A stretch of 44,765 nt of DNA from positions 1 through 44,765 of the forward strand of contig NZ_VYIK01000028.1 of the NCBI RefSeq assembly GCF_008709575.1. Direction: 5' to 3'. Shown in pieces: positions 1 to 8,596 of this stretch. Position 1 is the first letter of the stretch; each line of letters opens with the position of its first letter. The position numbers were made by a program, and so were the translations under genes. A model generated the notes under the pieces. That model made no database searches. It saw only the letters and a list, made by a program, of their open reading frames with translations, and was not told where the DNA came from. The stretch comes from Mycobacterium sp. Its GTDB lineage: Bacteria; Actinomycetota; Actinomycetes; Mycobacteriales; Mycobacteriaceae.

Positions 1-61
1 CATGCGTGAGGCACCAACCACCGCTTCGCGCTCACTTTTAGCTGAGGCACCTCGTGGTTTC

Positions 62-91
62 CTGGGGTTTTCTGGGGTTTTCTGGGGTTTT
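62..91. repeat. Three tandem copies of a 10-bp unit
   Basis: Three perfect copies of ctggggtttt stand head to tail, followed by a partial fourth (ctgg, 92-95). The unit length is not a multiple of three, and the repeat lies upstream of the preferred start of the neighbouring gene, so it is probably non-coding. It may be length-variable by slippage; no function can be read from it. Confidence 0.85.
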
Positions 92-159
92 CTGGCGACG
101 GGTCGACTGTCGCCAAAGCCTCGGACCCCAGCGCCGGGGTTCGCTGTCGGTGAACCATC

Positions 160-196
160 TTGAGTCGTCAGCATTGCTGGGTAATGATGTAATCAT
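160..196 (+). promoter_or_regulatory. Putative promoter with palindrome over the start codon
   Basis: TTGAGT (160-165) is followed after 16 nt by TAATGA (182-187), a plausible -35/-10 pair. The -10 region is part of an inverted repeat ATGAT-gta-ATCAT (184-196) whose right arm runs into the ATG at 195. The predicted start of transcription would fall at or next to that ATG, which suggests a leaderless mRNA with an operator-like palindrome at its 5' end. The boxes are read by eye only. Confidence 0.4.
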
Positions 197-761
197 GCAT
201 TCCCACCACGGCCGCGGGCGGCGATACGGCCGCCCCGGCGGCTGGCAGCAAGCCCGGCAACCCGACGCCGGCGACGCCGCGGACTGGTTCGCCGGACGGC
301 TGCCCGAGCATTGGTTCGACGGCGATCCGACGGTCATCGTCGACCGCGAGGAGATCACGGTCATCGGCACGCTGCCCGAACCCGACCATCGCGACGAGCC
401 CGAAAGCGCCGCTCACGCGTCGGGCCGCGTCGCGCGGTTCCGCGAAGAAACCCGCCCGGAGCGGATGAATATCGCCGACGAGGCCCGGGAGCGCTACGGC
501 CGCACGGTGTCCTGGGGCGTGGAGGTCGGTGGCGAACAAATCCTGTTCACCCACCTCGCGGTTCCGGTCATGACGCGGCTCAAGCAGCCCGAGCGCCAGG
601 TGCTCGACACCCTGGTCGACGCCGGGGTGGCCCGGTCACGCTCGGATGCCCTGGCCTGGTCGGTCAAACTGGTCGGCGAGCACATCCAGGAGTGGTTGGC
701 CAAACTGCGCGAGGCGATGGCGGCCGTTGAGGACGTGCGCGCGCAGGGCCCCGACCTGTGA
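195..761 (+). CDS. Conserved actinobacterial hypothetical protein
   Basis: 188 residues, function unknown. The N-terminus is rich in His, Arg and Gly (MHSHHGRGRRYGRPGG), then comes an acidic middle with a VDREEITVIGTLPEP stretch, and a C-terminal half (about residues 95-188) with a hydrophilic helix (RFREETRPERMNIADEARERYG), a short beta-like region and a probable helical C-terminus ending near EWLAKLREAMAAVEDVRA. I vaguely recognise this C-terminal region from mycobacterial hypotheticals but cannot name a domain. No signal peptide or membrane segment is seen. The ATG at 195 is preferred over the upstream in-frame GTG at 54 because the extension would translate the 10-bp repeats and because the promoter-like sequence lies directly before 195. 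No Shine-Dalgarno sequence precedes this ATG, which fits a leaderless message. Confidence 0.65.
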   Translation: MHSHHGRGRRYGRPGGWQQARQPDAGDAADWFAGRLPEHWFDGDPTVIVDREEITVIGTLPEPDHRDEPESAAHASGRVARFREETRPERMNIADEARERYGRTVSWGVEVGGEQILFTHLAVPVMTRLKQPERQVLDTLVDAGVARSRSDALAWSVKLVGEHIQEWLAKLREAMAAVEDVRAQGPDL

Positions 762-983
762 ACCTGCGATCCCCGTAGACCAGCGCGGATTCTAGCCCAC
801 CCAGGGGGTCGAGGCCGGCTCCCGCGTCGGCGCCGAGCCCGGCGGTGGCCGCGCTAAGTTAGGCCACGCCCCGGATGAGTCGTCGTCGAGGACACGGCCG
901 GCCTATGAAACAGGGCTGCGGGTTTTCGCCCAAACGCGCTGATCGCGGATCTGTGACCGGCTCGAAAAGTTGTCGCGGTCGCA

Positions 984-2852
984 TCACACCCGCGTCATGG
1001 CGTAGTAGGCGCCCCGCCGTGTCAGCAGCTCGTCGTGGCTGCCCTGTTCGACGATCCGGCCGGCTTGCATCACCAGAATGTGGTCGGCATCCCGGATAGT
1101 GGAAAGACGATGGGCGATAACGAAACTGGTTCTGCCACGGCGAAGCTCACGCATCGCGTGCTGGACCAACAGCTCGGTGCGGGTGTCCACCGAACTGGTC
1201 GCCTCGTCGAGGATCAGCAACTGGGGCCGGGACAGGAAAGCGCGGGCGATCGTGATCAACTGCTTCTCGCCCGCGCTGATGTTGTCGCCGCCGTCGGCGA
1301 TCCGGGTCGCATACCCGTCGGGCAGCGTGTGGACGAACCGGTCCACGTGGGCCGCCCGTGCGGCGTCGACGATCTCGTCCGCACCGGCTCCGGGGCGCCC
1401 GTAGGCGATGTTCTCGGCGATCGTGCCGTCGAACAGCCAGGTGTCCTGCAGCACCAGGCCGATGCGCGACCGCAGCGCAGCGCGGCTCACCGATGCGATG
1501 TCGACGCCGTCGATCAGGATTTGGCCGGAGTCGACCTCGTAGAACCGCATGAGCAGGTTCACCAGCGTGGTTTTGCCTGCTCCGGTGGGCCCGACGATGG
1601 CCACTGTCTGTCCGGGCTCGGCCACCAACGACAGGTCTTCGATCACCGGGGCGCCCGGATGGTAGGCGAAGGTCACGTGGCGAAACTCGACCTGCCCAGC
1701 TGGGCCCCGCCCGTTGGCCGTCGGTACCGGCGACTGAGGGTCCGGGCACTCCTCGGGTTCGTCGAGCAGCTCGAAAACCCTCGCGGCACTGACCACTCCG
1801 GACTGCAGCACGTTGTACATCGAGGCGAGCTGACCCAGCGGCGAGTTGAATTGGCGAACGTACTGGATGAACGCCTGGATGCCGCCCACCGTGATCTGTC
1901 CGGTCGCCACCTGCAAGCCGCCCACCACTGCGACGGCGACGTAGCTGAGATTGCCGATGAGCGAGGTGACCGGCGACACCAGGCCGGAGACGAACTGCGC
2001 GCCGAAACTTGACCGGTACACCTCGTCGTTGAGGTCGCGGAACTGCCGCTGCGCCTGGTCGCGGTGGCCGAACGTCTTGACCAGCGTGAACCCGCTGTAA
2101 GTTTCCTCGATGTGGGCGTTGAGCCGCCCGGTGCTGGTCCATTGTGCGGCGAACAACCGCTGCGAGCGCCGGGCGATCGCGCGCGTCACCAGCAGTGACA
2201 GCGGCACCGTCACCAGGGTGATCACCGCCAACAGCAGCGAGATCGTCAGCATCATCACCAGCACCGTCGCGACCGTCAGGATCGCGCTCAGCAACTGGCT
2301 GATCGTCATCGAGATCGAGGTTTGGACGTTGTCGATGTCGTTGGTGACCCGGCTGAGCAGCTCACCGCGCTGCCGACCGTCGAAGTAGGCCAGCGGCAGC
2401 CGGTGGATCTTCTCTTCGACCTCGCAGCGCAGCGCCATGACCGTGCGCTGCACCGTCACGTTGAGCAGCCGTATCTGCGCCCAAATCAACAGTGCCGAAA
2501 TCAGATACAGCAGCAGTGCCACGGCCAGCGTTCTCCCGACCGCGGCGAAGTCCACACCCTTGCCGGGTACCAGGTTCATCCGGGACAACAGGTCGGCGAA
2601 GCTGTCCTCGCCGCGCGCCCGGGCCGCCGCGACAGCCTGCGCCTTGGTCATCCCGGCGGGGAACCGCCGCCCGATCACGCCGTTGAACAGCAAATCGGTG
2701 GCGTGGCCGAGGATCCGCGGCACGACGACGCCGATCGCGGTGCCGCAGACTCCCAACGCGATCACCGCGGCGGCCGGCCCCCGTTGCGGCGCCAGGCGTT
2801 TCACCATGCGGATCGCTGTGCCCAGGTCGCGAGACCGGCGCGCGGCGGTCAC
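984..2852 (-). CDS. ABC exporter half-transporter, Rv1272c-like
   Basis: 622-residue ABC exporter half (membrane domain then nucleotide-binding domain), closely similar in sequence and length to M. tuberculosis Rv1272c, which has been linked to long-chain fatty acid import. The membrane region spans about residues 25-340; the ATPase domain follows with Walker [10 protein letters not shown] (421-429), a non-canonical signature SAGEK (526-530) in place of LSGGQ, Walker B ending in Asp549-Glu550, and the H-loop His581. The GTG start at 2852 overlaps the stop of the upstream gene in a GTGA tetranucleotide, so the two are translationally coupled; the reading frame stays open far upstream but that extension lies over the neighbour and is not conserved. 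The intact catalytic Glu combined with a weak signature motif fits one half of an asymmetric heterodimer with the upstream gene product. The substrate is unknown. Confidence 0.92.
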   Translation of the reverse strand: MTAARRSRDLGTAIRMVKRLAPQRGPAAAVIALGVCGTAIGVVVPRILGHATDLLFNGVIGRRFPAGMTKAQAVAAARARGEDSFADLLSRMNLVPGKGVDFAAVGRTLAVALLLYLISALLIWAQIRLLNVTVQRTVMALRCEVEEKIHRLPLAYFDGRQRGELLSRVTNDIDNVQTSISMTISQLLSAILTVATVLVMMLTISLLLAVITLVTVPLSLLVTRAIARRSQRLFAAQWTSTGRLNAHIEETYSGFTLVKTFGHRDQAQRQFRDLNDEVYRSSFGAQFVSGLVSPVTSLIGNLSYVAVAVVGGLQVATGQITVGGIQAFIQYVRQFNSPLGQLASMYNVLQSGVVSAARVFELLDEPEECPDPQSPVPTANGRGPAGQVEFRHVTFAYHPGAPVIEDLSLVAEPGQTVAIVGPTGAGKTTLVNLLMRFYEVDSGQILIDGVDIASVSRAALRSRIGLVLQDTWLFDGTIAENIAYGRPGAGADEIVDAARAAHVDRFVHTLPDGYATRIADGGDNISAGEKQLITIARAFLSRPQLLILDEATSSVDTRTELLVQHAMRELRRGRTSFVIAHRLSTIRDADHILVMQAGRIVEQGSHDELLTRRGAYYAMTRV

Positions 2853-4597
2853 GGTTGGCCTCCGACCCCGGCGCTCACCGACTGCGAATCGGCGAACTCG
2901 ATGTAGGCCGGGCAACTGGCCAGCAGCGATTCGTGGGTTCCGGCTCCCACCACTCGCCCGTCGTCGACGACGATCACGTGGTCGGCATCGGCAACGGTCG
3001 AAAGACGCTGCGCGACAATGATCACCGTCGCATCCGCGGTGATGTCTCGCAGCGAGTCCCGGATCTTGGCGTCGGTGTGCACGTCGAGCGCCGAGAAGGC
3101 GTCGTCGAACAGATACACGGCCGGGCGCCGGATCATCGCCCGCGCGATCGCCAGTCGCTGCCGCTGTCCGCCGGAGAAGTTGACGCCGCCCTGCGCCACC
3201 CGCATCTGCAGGCCGTGGGCCCGTACGAACTCTTCGGCGTCCGCGATCCGCAGTGCCTGCCACATCTGGTCCTCGGTCACCCGCTGTCCCGGGGCCGCGC
3301 CGTAGCGCAGGTTGTCCGCGACGGTGCCGGAGAACAGGTACCCGCGTTGCGGCACCAGCGCGATCGCCGACCACAGGTGCTCGATGTCGTAGTCGCGCAC
3401 GTCGACCCCGTCGAGCAGGACAGCGCCGCCGGTCACGTCGTAGAGCCGGCAGATCAGCGACACCAGCGTGGACTTACCCGATCCGGTGCCGCCGACCAGG
3501 GCCGTGGTGGTCCCCGGTGCGGCAACCAGGGAGATGTCCTGCAGCACCGGTTGGTCCGCGCCGGGATAACGAAAACTCACCCCGTCGAGCTCCACCAGGC
3601 CGCCGATACCGCGCGGCCGGCGCGACGGGTCCCGGGGGCTGGTGACCGCCGGGCGGGTCGACAAGACCGCACCGACGCGTTCGGCGCACACCGCGGCCCG
3701 GGGCAGCACCATCAGCGTCGTCGTCGCCATCAAGACGGCCATCAGGATCTGGGTGAAGTAGGCCAGGAAGGCGATCAGTGAGCCCACCTGCATATGTCCG
3801 CTGTCGATGCGCAGGCCGCCGAACCACATCACGGCGACACTGGAGACGTTGATCGTCAACGTCGTAGCCGGCACCATCAGCGCCTGCCAATTGCCGGCCG
3901 CCAGCGCGGTCTGCGACAGCGTGCGGTTGGCGCCGGCGAACCTGTCCCGCTCGACGGGTTCCCGCGCGAACGCCCTGACCACCCGGACGCCGGACAGCTG
4001 GTCGCGCAGCACCCGGTTGACTGCGTCGATCAGCTGCTGCATGCGGCGGAAAAGCGGCAGCATGCGCGACACGATCCAGTAGTTGGCCACGGCCAGCACC
4101 GGAACACTGACCACCAGCAACCAGGACAGTCCGGCGTCCTGGTGGATGGCCATCACGATCCCCCCGACGCACATGATCGGCGCGGTGATCAGCACGGTGG
4201 ACGCCAGCTGCACGAGGAATTGGATCTGGCGCACGTCGTTGGTGGTGCGGGTCAGCAGCGACGGGGCGCCGAACCGGGCGGTCTCGAGCCCGGAGAAGGT
4301 CAGGACGTGGTGGAATATCGCCGAGCGCAGGTCGCGGCCGAACCCCATCCCGGCCCGGGCGCCCAAATAGACCGCGCCGACCGCGCACACCACCTGTAAT
4401 CCGGTGACCGCGAGCATCACCGCGCCCAGCCTGACGATGGTGGCGGCGTCCCCGTTGGCGATCCCGTTGTCGACGATCGAGGCGTTGAGCGTCGGGAGGT
4501 ACAGCGACGCCAGCGTGCTGAGAAGCTGCAGCGTCATCACTCCCGCGACCGGCCATCGGTACGGCCGGATGTACTGGCGCAACAGTGCCAGGAGCAT
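2849..4597 (-). CDS. ABC exporter half-transporter, Rv1273c-like
   Basis: 582 residues, the same length as M. tuberculosis Rv1273c. A six-helix membrane domain (about 15-310) is followed by an ATPase domain with Walker [10 protein letters not shown] (369-377) and a canonical signature FSGGQ (474-478). Walker B ends Asp498-Asp499, so the usual catalytic Glu is Asp, and the H-loop His is replaced by Gln530 (VAQRLSTV). These substitutions are typical of the degenerate partner in heterodimeric exporters such as TM287/288. The ATG at 4597 ([10 protein letters not shown]) is chosen over in-frame upstream codons because it matches the family start. First gene of a two-gene minus-strand operon, divergent from lprB across about 175 bp. 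Confidence 0.93.
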   Translation of the reverse strand: MLLALLRQYIRPYRWPVAGVMTLQLLSTLASLYLPTLNASIVDNGIANGDAATIVRLGAVMLAVTGLQVVCAVGAVYLGARAGMGFGRDLRSAIFHHVLTFSGLETARFGAPSLLTRTTNDVRQIQFLVQLASTVLITAPIMCVGGIVMAIHQDAGLSWLLVVSVPVLAVANYWIVSRMLPLFRRMQQLIDAVNRVLRDQLSGVRVVRAFAREPVERDRFAGANRTLSQTALAAGNWQALMVPATTLTINVSSVAVMWFGGLRIDSGHMQVGSLIAFLAYFTQILMAVLMATTTLMVLPRAAVCAERVGAVLSTRPAVTSPRDPSRRPRGIGGLVELDGVSFRYPGADQPVLQDISLVAAPGTTTALVGGTGSGKSTLVSLICRLYDVTGGAVLLDGVDVRDYDIEHLWSAIALVPQRGYLFSGTVADNLRYGAAPGQRVTEDQMWQALRIADAEEFVRAHGLQMRVAQGGVNFSGGQRQRLAIARAMIRRPAVYLFDDAFSALDVHTDAKIRDSLRDITADATVIIVAQRLSTVADADHVIVVDDGRVVGAGTHESLLASCPAYIEFADSQSVSAGVGGQP

Positions 4598-4725
4598 CTG
4601 GTTACTGTCGCACACCTGTACGTGCCGGGTCCGGACGACCGCGCGATGTCTGGGTGCGGTGGCCAGGCCGGCGAACCGTGACTCCGCTATGCGACAACGC
4701 TCCTGCTCAGGCAGCATGCCGGTGG

Positions 4726-4751
4726 TTGTCCACGGCCGCTGCCACTACAGT
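4726..4751 (+). promoter_or_regulatory. Possible lprB promoter
   Basis: A TACAGT hexamer (4746-4751) resembles a SigA -10 box about 20 nt before the lprB start. TTGTCC (4726-4731) lies upstream with a short 14-nt spacer, so the -35 assignment is weak. Confidence 0.3.
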
Positions 4752-4772
4752 GCTTCCTGTGACGAGCAGAAG

Positions 4773-5327
4773 GTGCGGGTAGCGGTGCGCAAAGCGGCGG
4801 TGCTGGCCCTGGCGGTAGTAACCCTTGTCCCCATGACGGCGTGCTCTGATTCCGGTTCCGATCAGTCCCAGCCGACCCAGTCGACGACACCGGCAGCCGC
4901 AAAGGGACACCACGGGCCGTTCTTTCCCCAATGCGGCGGCATCAGCGACCAGACGGTGATAGAGCTGACCCGGGTGACCGGGCTGGTCAACACCGCTCAG
5001 AATTCGGTGGGGTGCCAGTGGCTGGCCGGTGGTGGCATTCTCGGCCCCCACTTCTCCTTCTCGTGGTACCGGGGCAGCCCGATCGGGCGGGAACGCAAGA
5101 CCGAGGAGCTCTCACGCGCCAGCGTCAATGACATCACCATCGACGGGCACAGCGGTTTCATCGCCATCGGCAACGAGCCGACACTGGGTGACTCGCTGTG
5201 CGAGATCGGTATCCAGTTCTCCGACGATTTCATCGAATGGTCGGTCGATTTCAGCCAGAAGCCGTTTCCCGACCCCTGCGACGTCGCCAAGGAACTGACC
5301 CGCCAATCGATTGCGAACTCGAAATGA
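4773..5327 (+). CDS. lprB: Lipoprotein LprB (DUF3558 family)
   Basis: 184-residue predicted lipoprotein. A basic start (MRVAVRK) and hydrophobic segment lead to a lipobox-like MTAC with Cys24 as the probable lipidated residue, followed by a Ser/Thr/Gln-rich linker and a compact exported domain (from about residue 48, GPFFPQCGG onward) strongly conserved with M. tuberculosis LprB (Rv1274). Conserved cysteines in the mature domain could form disulfides. GTG at 4773 gives the same N-terminal length as the M. tuberculosis protein; GTG at 4785, better spaced from AGAAGG, is a real alternative. The gene overlaps lprC by ATGA. The function of this mycobacterial lipoprotein family is unknown. Confidence 0.9.
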   Translation: MRVAVRKAAVLALAVVTLVPMTACSDSGSDQSQPTQSTTPAAAKGHHGPFFPQCGGISDQTVIELTRVTGLVNTAQNSVGCQWLAGGGILGPHFSFSWYRGSPIGRERKTEELSRASVNDITIDGHSGFIAIGNEPTLGDSLCEIGIQFSDDFIEWSVDFSQKPFPDPCDVAKELTRQSIANSK

Positions 5328-5878
5328 CGTCGGTGCGTCACCGGGTTGTCGGCGGTGTGGCGGCGGCGCTTGCCGCGCTGGGCGTGCTGACCGGGTGCAC
5401 GAGATCGGTGGGTGGGACGGCGGTCAAGGCGGGGTCGGGCGACACCCAGCGCAATAACACCTCCGAACAGCAGTACCCGAACCTGCTCAAGGAGTGCGAG
5501 GTGTTGACGACCGACCTGCTGGCCAAAACGGTCGGTGCCGATCCGCTCGATATCCAGAGCACCTTTGTCGGCGCGATCTGCCGCTGGCAGGCCGCCAACC
5601 CGGCCGGTCTGATCGACATCACCCGGTTCTGGTTCGAGGAGGACAGTCTCGAGCACGAGCGCAAAGTTGCCGAATTCCTGAAGTATCAGATCGAGCCCCG
5701 GTCCATTTCCGGTGTGGAGTCGATTGTGATGCGGCCCAACGATCCCAACGGCTCGTGCGGGGTGGTCAGCGACGCGGCCGGGGTGGTCGGGTGGTGGATC
5801 AATCCACAAACACCGGGTATCGACGCCTGTGCTCAGGCGATCAAGCTCATGGAGTTGACGCTCTCGACGAATTCGTGA
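5324..5878 (+). CDS. lprC: Lipoprotein LprC (DUF3558 family)
   Basis: 184 residues. The signal sequence ends in a clear lipobox LTGC (lipidated Cys25), then a Gly/Ser/Asn linker, then a DUF3558-type domain (about 50-184) with CEVLTTDLLAKTVG, a Cys-Arg-Trp motif, and the paired late cysteines usual for the family. It is orthologous in position and sequence to M. tuberculosis Rv1275 and a paralogue of LprB. The ATG start overlaps the lprB stop (ATGA 5324-5327), and its own stop overlaps the next start codon (GTGA 5875-5878), so the three genes are probably co-translated. Expected location is the outer face of the plasma membrane. Function unknown. Confidence 0.9.
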   Translation: MTSVRHRVVGGVAAALAALGVLTGCTRSVGGTAVKAGSGDTQRNNTSEQQYPNLLKECEVLTTDLLAKTVGADPLDIQSTFVGAICRWQAANPAGLIDITRFWFEEDSLEHERKVAEFLKYQIEPRSISGVESIVMRPNDPNGSCGVVSDAAGVVGWWINPQTPGIDACAQAIKLMELTLSTNS

Positions 5879-7929
5879 GTCGGATGAAAGACCCAGAGTT
5901 TCACCCCCCGAACTCGGGGCAGCGCCCCACGGTTGGGCGTCATGCCCGAAAGACAATCTGCTTGAACATGATTGTCAAAGATGAGGCCGAGGTGATCGGT
6001 GAATGCTTGGCTTCGGTGAAACCGCTCATCGACTATTGGGTCATCGTGGACACCGGCTCTTCCGACGACACCAGAGACGTTATCGAAAAAACGCTGGCCG
6101 AGATACCGGGCGAGTTGCACCAACGGCCCTGGGTGAATTTCGCCCACAACCGCAATGAAGCTCTGGAACTCGCCAAGAATAAAGGCGACTACGTCCTGCT
6201 GATCGATGCCGACGAGGTGCTTCAGTATTCCAAGGATTTCGTCCTTCCTCCCCTGGAAAAAGATCTCTACTACATCATCGTTCGCCAAGTAGGCGCAGCA
6301 CACATTAAGCGGAACGGGCTGATCAACAACCATCTCCAGTGGACTTGGCGCGGAGTCATCCATGAATTCATTACCTGCCCGGACGCGAAGACCGCAGAAG
6401 TGCTGCCCGGGATCATCAATATCTGCAACCCACGCAGGAAGGGGGTTTCCGGGCGGTCCCGCGAATCAGAGAAAGTCAAATACCTGCGCGACGCGAAGAT
6501 CCTCGAACAGGCATTACAGGACGAACCGGACAACAGCCGCTACGCGTATTATCTCGGGATTAGTTACGCCGCGGCCGGTGAACCGGAGCTGGCTAAAAAA
6601 AGTTTCGAAAAAAGAATCGCGATGGCCAGCACCGATCTGGAGGAAAATTATTCCGCCGCATATAATCTCGGTGTCGTCGAGCTGGAATTAAACAACGCCG
6701 ATGCGGCGCGGCGCGCTTTCTATCGGGCGAACAGCCTGCGTCCGGCGCGCGCCGAGCCCCTTCTTCAACTGGCGAAAATCTACCGGCAGGAGAACAACGT
6801 TCTACTCGGATACCTATTGTCCAAGCATGCCTTATCCCTTCCTTATCCAACAGGGGATTTGTGCGTTGAATACGTGGTTTACGACCACACTCTGCTCATT
6901 GAGTTCGCCAACTGCGCGCTGCTGCTGGAAAAGTTCGACGAGGGACTCGACGCCTGCGACAAGCTGCTGGCCAACCCCAACCTCCCCAGTGAATTCAGGC
7001 CGCACGTGCGCGCCAATTATGAACTGGCCCGCAAAAAATTAGCGTCGATGAACCGGCCGCCTCACTCCCCGGTGATCGTGGGCGCGCGCCCCGCAGGCTC
7101 GCCGCACTCGGCGTCAGGCTCCCCGGGCAACGACGGCCCCATCTTCATCGGCGGTGCGCAGCGTTCCGGCACCACCCTCATGCGGGTCATGCTCGATTGC
7201 CATCCCCGCATCTGCTGCGGGGTCGAGCTGATGGTTCTTCCCGTCGTCGCCGAGCACTACAAATTCTTGACCGGCCGCAACCTCGAGGTGATGCACAGCT
7301 ACGGCAACACCCGAAGTGACGTGCAACGCTACTGCCGCGCCTTCGTCGAAGACCTCGTGGAGACGTTCCGCCGGCGTGCAGGCAAACCCCGCTGGGCGGA
7401 GAAAACACCGCAAAACATCCTGTACATGGTGCTGCTCGGTGAAATCTTCCCCGACGCCAAGTTTATCCACATGCTGCGTGACGGCCGCGACGTGGCCTGC
7501 TCGCTGGTGACGATGGATTGGATCGACAAGACGACCGGGCGCAAGTTCGAGTTCGTGGAGTCGATCACCGGAGCGGCCCGATACTGGCGCGACATGGTGA
7601 CGCGGGGCCGGCAGCAGGCGGCCCACCCCAGCCTGGCCGGGCGTGTTCTGGAAGTCCGCTACGAGGCATTGGTGACCGAGCCGGCCGCGACGATGCGCCA
7701 GGTGCTGGCGTTTGTCGGCGAAGACTGGGACGACGCGGTGCTCTCCCATCACACCAAGCACCGGCCCGGCGAGGTGGTGGAGCCCAGTACGGCCCAAGTC
7801 ACCAAGCCGCTGTATCACACCGCCGTGCACCGATGGCAACACGACATGACCGAAGCCGACAAGGCCGCGTTCAAAGCCCAGGCCGGTGACCTGCTGACCG
7901 AACTCGGATACGCCGATACCCACTGGTGA
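5875..7929 (+). CDS. GT2 glycosyltransferase - TPR - sulfotransferase fusion
   Basis: 684 residues with three visible parts. Residues about 27-195 are a family-2 (GT-A) glycosyltransferase of the kind found with TPRs: TICLNMIVKDEAEV, VDTGSSDDT, the DADE metal/nucleotide motif at 111-114, and WRGVIHEF at 158-165. Residues about 200-392 are helical repeats of TPR type (RYAYYLGISYAAAGEPELA, AAYNLGVVELELNNADAAR). A Pro/Ser/Gly linker (394-420) leads to a PAPS-dependent sulfotransferase (Sulfotransfer_3-like): 5'-phosphosulfate loop AQRSGTTLM (428-436), WAEKTPQN (507-514) and the 3'-phosphate motif RDGRDVACSLV (535-545). No signal peptide or membrane helix is seen, so it is probably cytoplasmic. 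GTG at 5875 overlaps the lprC stop; ATG at 5884 is the alternative. The gene is absent between lprC and Rv1276c in M. tuberculosis, and the first two thirds are unusually AT-rich for this genome. Inferred role: adding a sugar and a sulfate to one acceptor, which is unknown. Confidence 0.85.
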   Translation: MSRMKDPEFHPPNSGQRPTVGRHARKTICLNMIVKDEAEVIGECLASVKPLIDYWVIVDTGSSDDTRDVIEKTLAEIPGELHQRPWVNFAHNRNEALELAKNKGDYVLLIDADEVLQYSKDFVLPPLEKDLYYIIVRQVGAAHIKRNGLINNHLQWTWRGVIHEFITCPDAKTAEVLPGIINICNPRRKGVSGRSRESEKVKYLRDAKILEQALQDEPDNSRYAYYLGISYAAAGEPELAKKSFEKRIAMASTDLEENYSAAYNLGVVELELNNADAARRAFYRANSLRPARAEPLLQLAKIYRQENNVLLGYLLSKHALSLPYPTGDLCVEYVVYDHTLLIEFANCALLLEKFDEGLDACDKLLANPNLPSEFRPHVRANYELARKKLASMNRPPHSPVIVGARPAGSPHSASGSPGNDGPIFIGGAQRSGTTLMRVMLDCHPRICCGVELMVLPVVAEHYKFLTGRNLEVMHSYGNTRSDVQRYCRAFVEDLVETFRRRAGKPRWAEKTPQNILYMVLLGEIFPDAKFIHMLRDGRDVACSLVTMDWIDKTTGRKFEFVESITGAARYWRDMVTRGRQQAAHPSLAGRVLEVRYEALVTEPAATMRQVLAFVGEDWDDAVLSHHTKHRPGEVVEPSTAQVTKPLYHTAVHRWQHDMTEADKAAFKAQAGDLLTELGYADTHW

Positions 7930-7936
7930 CGTCACC
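7925..7936. repeat. 12-bp perfect palindrome spanning two convergent stop codons
   Basis: GGTGACGTCACC contains the TGA of the fusion gene (7927-7929) and, on the other strand, the TGA of the SixA-type gene (7934-7932). Only two bases separate the two stop codons. Confidence 0.8.
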
Positions 7937-8450
7937 GCGGCACGTGGAAGTCGGTCAGCGCGGCGCCGCCGGGTTTCACGTCTCGCCAACGGCCGGCGAA
8001 CTGCAGCACAGCGATGCCCGAGGTCGGGAATTTGGCCGACATCCGCTCGACGGCAGCATGATCGGTTCCGTCCGCACCGGCCAGGCTCATGGCTACCGCG
8101 GAGATCGTCGGCTCGTGTCCGACGACCAACAAGGTGGCGACGTCGTCGCGCGGGTCGTCGCCAACCCCGGCTATCTCGTCGATCATCTGCCCGGGGCCGG
8201 CGTCGTAGAGCCGCTCGACATAGCGCACGGGAGCGTCCAGGCCGGTGCACCGCAGAGTCTGCCGGGCACGGGCCGCCGTCGAGCACAGCACCGCGTCGAC
8301 AGCGGGCAGGTTGGCGCGCAGCCACGCGCCGGCCAGCCCGGCCTCCCGAATACCCCGGGGGGCCAGCGGGCGGTCGTGGTCGGCGACGCCGGCGGGATAG
8401 GCGGACTTCGCGTGCCGTAGCAGCACCAGATGGCGGGCTCGCTCACTCAC
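7932..8450 (-). CDS. SixA-type histidine phosphatase (Rv1276c-like)
   Basis: 172 residues of the histidine phosphatase branch that includes SixA, which dephosphorylates phosphohistidine on signalling proteins in E. coli. The catalytic motif LRHAK (Arg12-His13-Ala14) sits near the N-terminus, the second arginine region is in STAARARQTL, and the second catalytic histidine is in VVGHEPTIS. GTG at 8450 (MSERARHLVLLRHAKS) is preferred because it puts the RHA motif at the usual place; GTG at 8459 is possible. The gene is convergent with the fusion gene and divergent from the metallophosphoesterase gene. The physiological substrate in mycobacteria is not established. Confidence 0.88.
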   Translation of the reverse strand: MSERARHLVLLRHAKSAYPAGVADHDRPLAPRGIREAGLAGAWLRANLPAVDAVLCSTAARARQTLRCTGLDAPVRYVERLYDAGPGQMIDEIAGVGDDPRDDVATLLVVGHEPTISAVAMSLAGADGTDHAAVERMSAKFPTSGIAVLQFAGRWRDVKPGGAALTDFHVPR

Positions 8451-8530
8451 GTCACCCACGCTAAGCGCTACCCGCCCGGCAAGCTTCAGACCCGCCGGTC
8501 GAAGTCCGCCGACGTGTCGGTGCCCGGTCC

Positions 8531-8536
8531 TACACT
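8531..8536 (+). promoter_or_regulatory. Candidate -10 box for the phosphoesterase-ATPase operon
   Basis: TACACT fits the mycobacterial TANNNT consensus and lies about 60 nt before the ATG at 8597, which has a purine-rich ribosome site (gagagga, 8581-8587). No convincing -35 hexamer is seen. Confidence 0.35.
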
Positions 8537-8596
8537 CTGCCGTGCCGGGCCACAACAACGGCAGCGAAAGAAACGGCCACGAGAGGACGGCATGTC

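Noticed and set aside
54..194. Upstream extension of the first gene from GTG 54
   Set aside because: It would translate the 10-bp repeats into WGFLGFSGVFW, and the promoter-like element and palindrome lie just before ATG 195.
2853..3374. N-terminal extension of the Rv1272c-like protein
   Set aside because: The added 174 residues overlie the ATPase domain of the neighbouring gene, are compositionally odd, and are not part of the family; the GTG at 2852 gives the conserved start.
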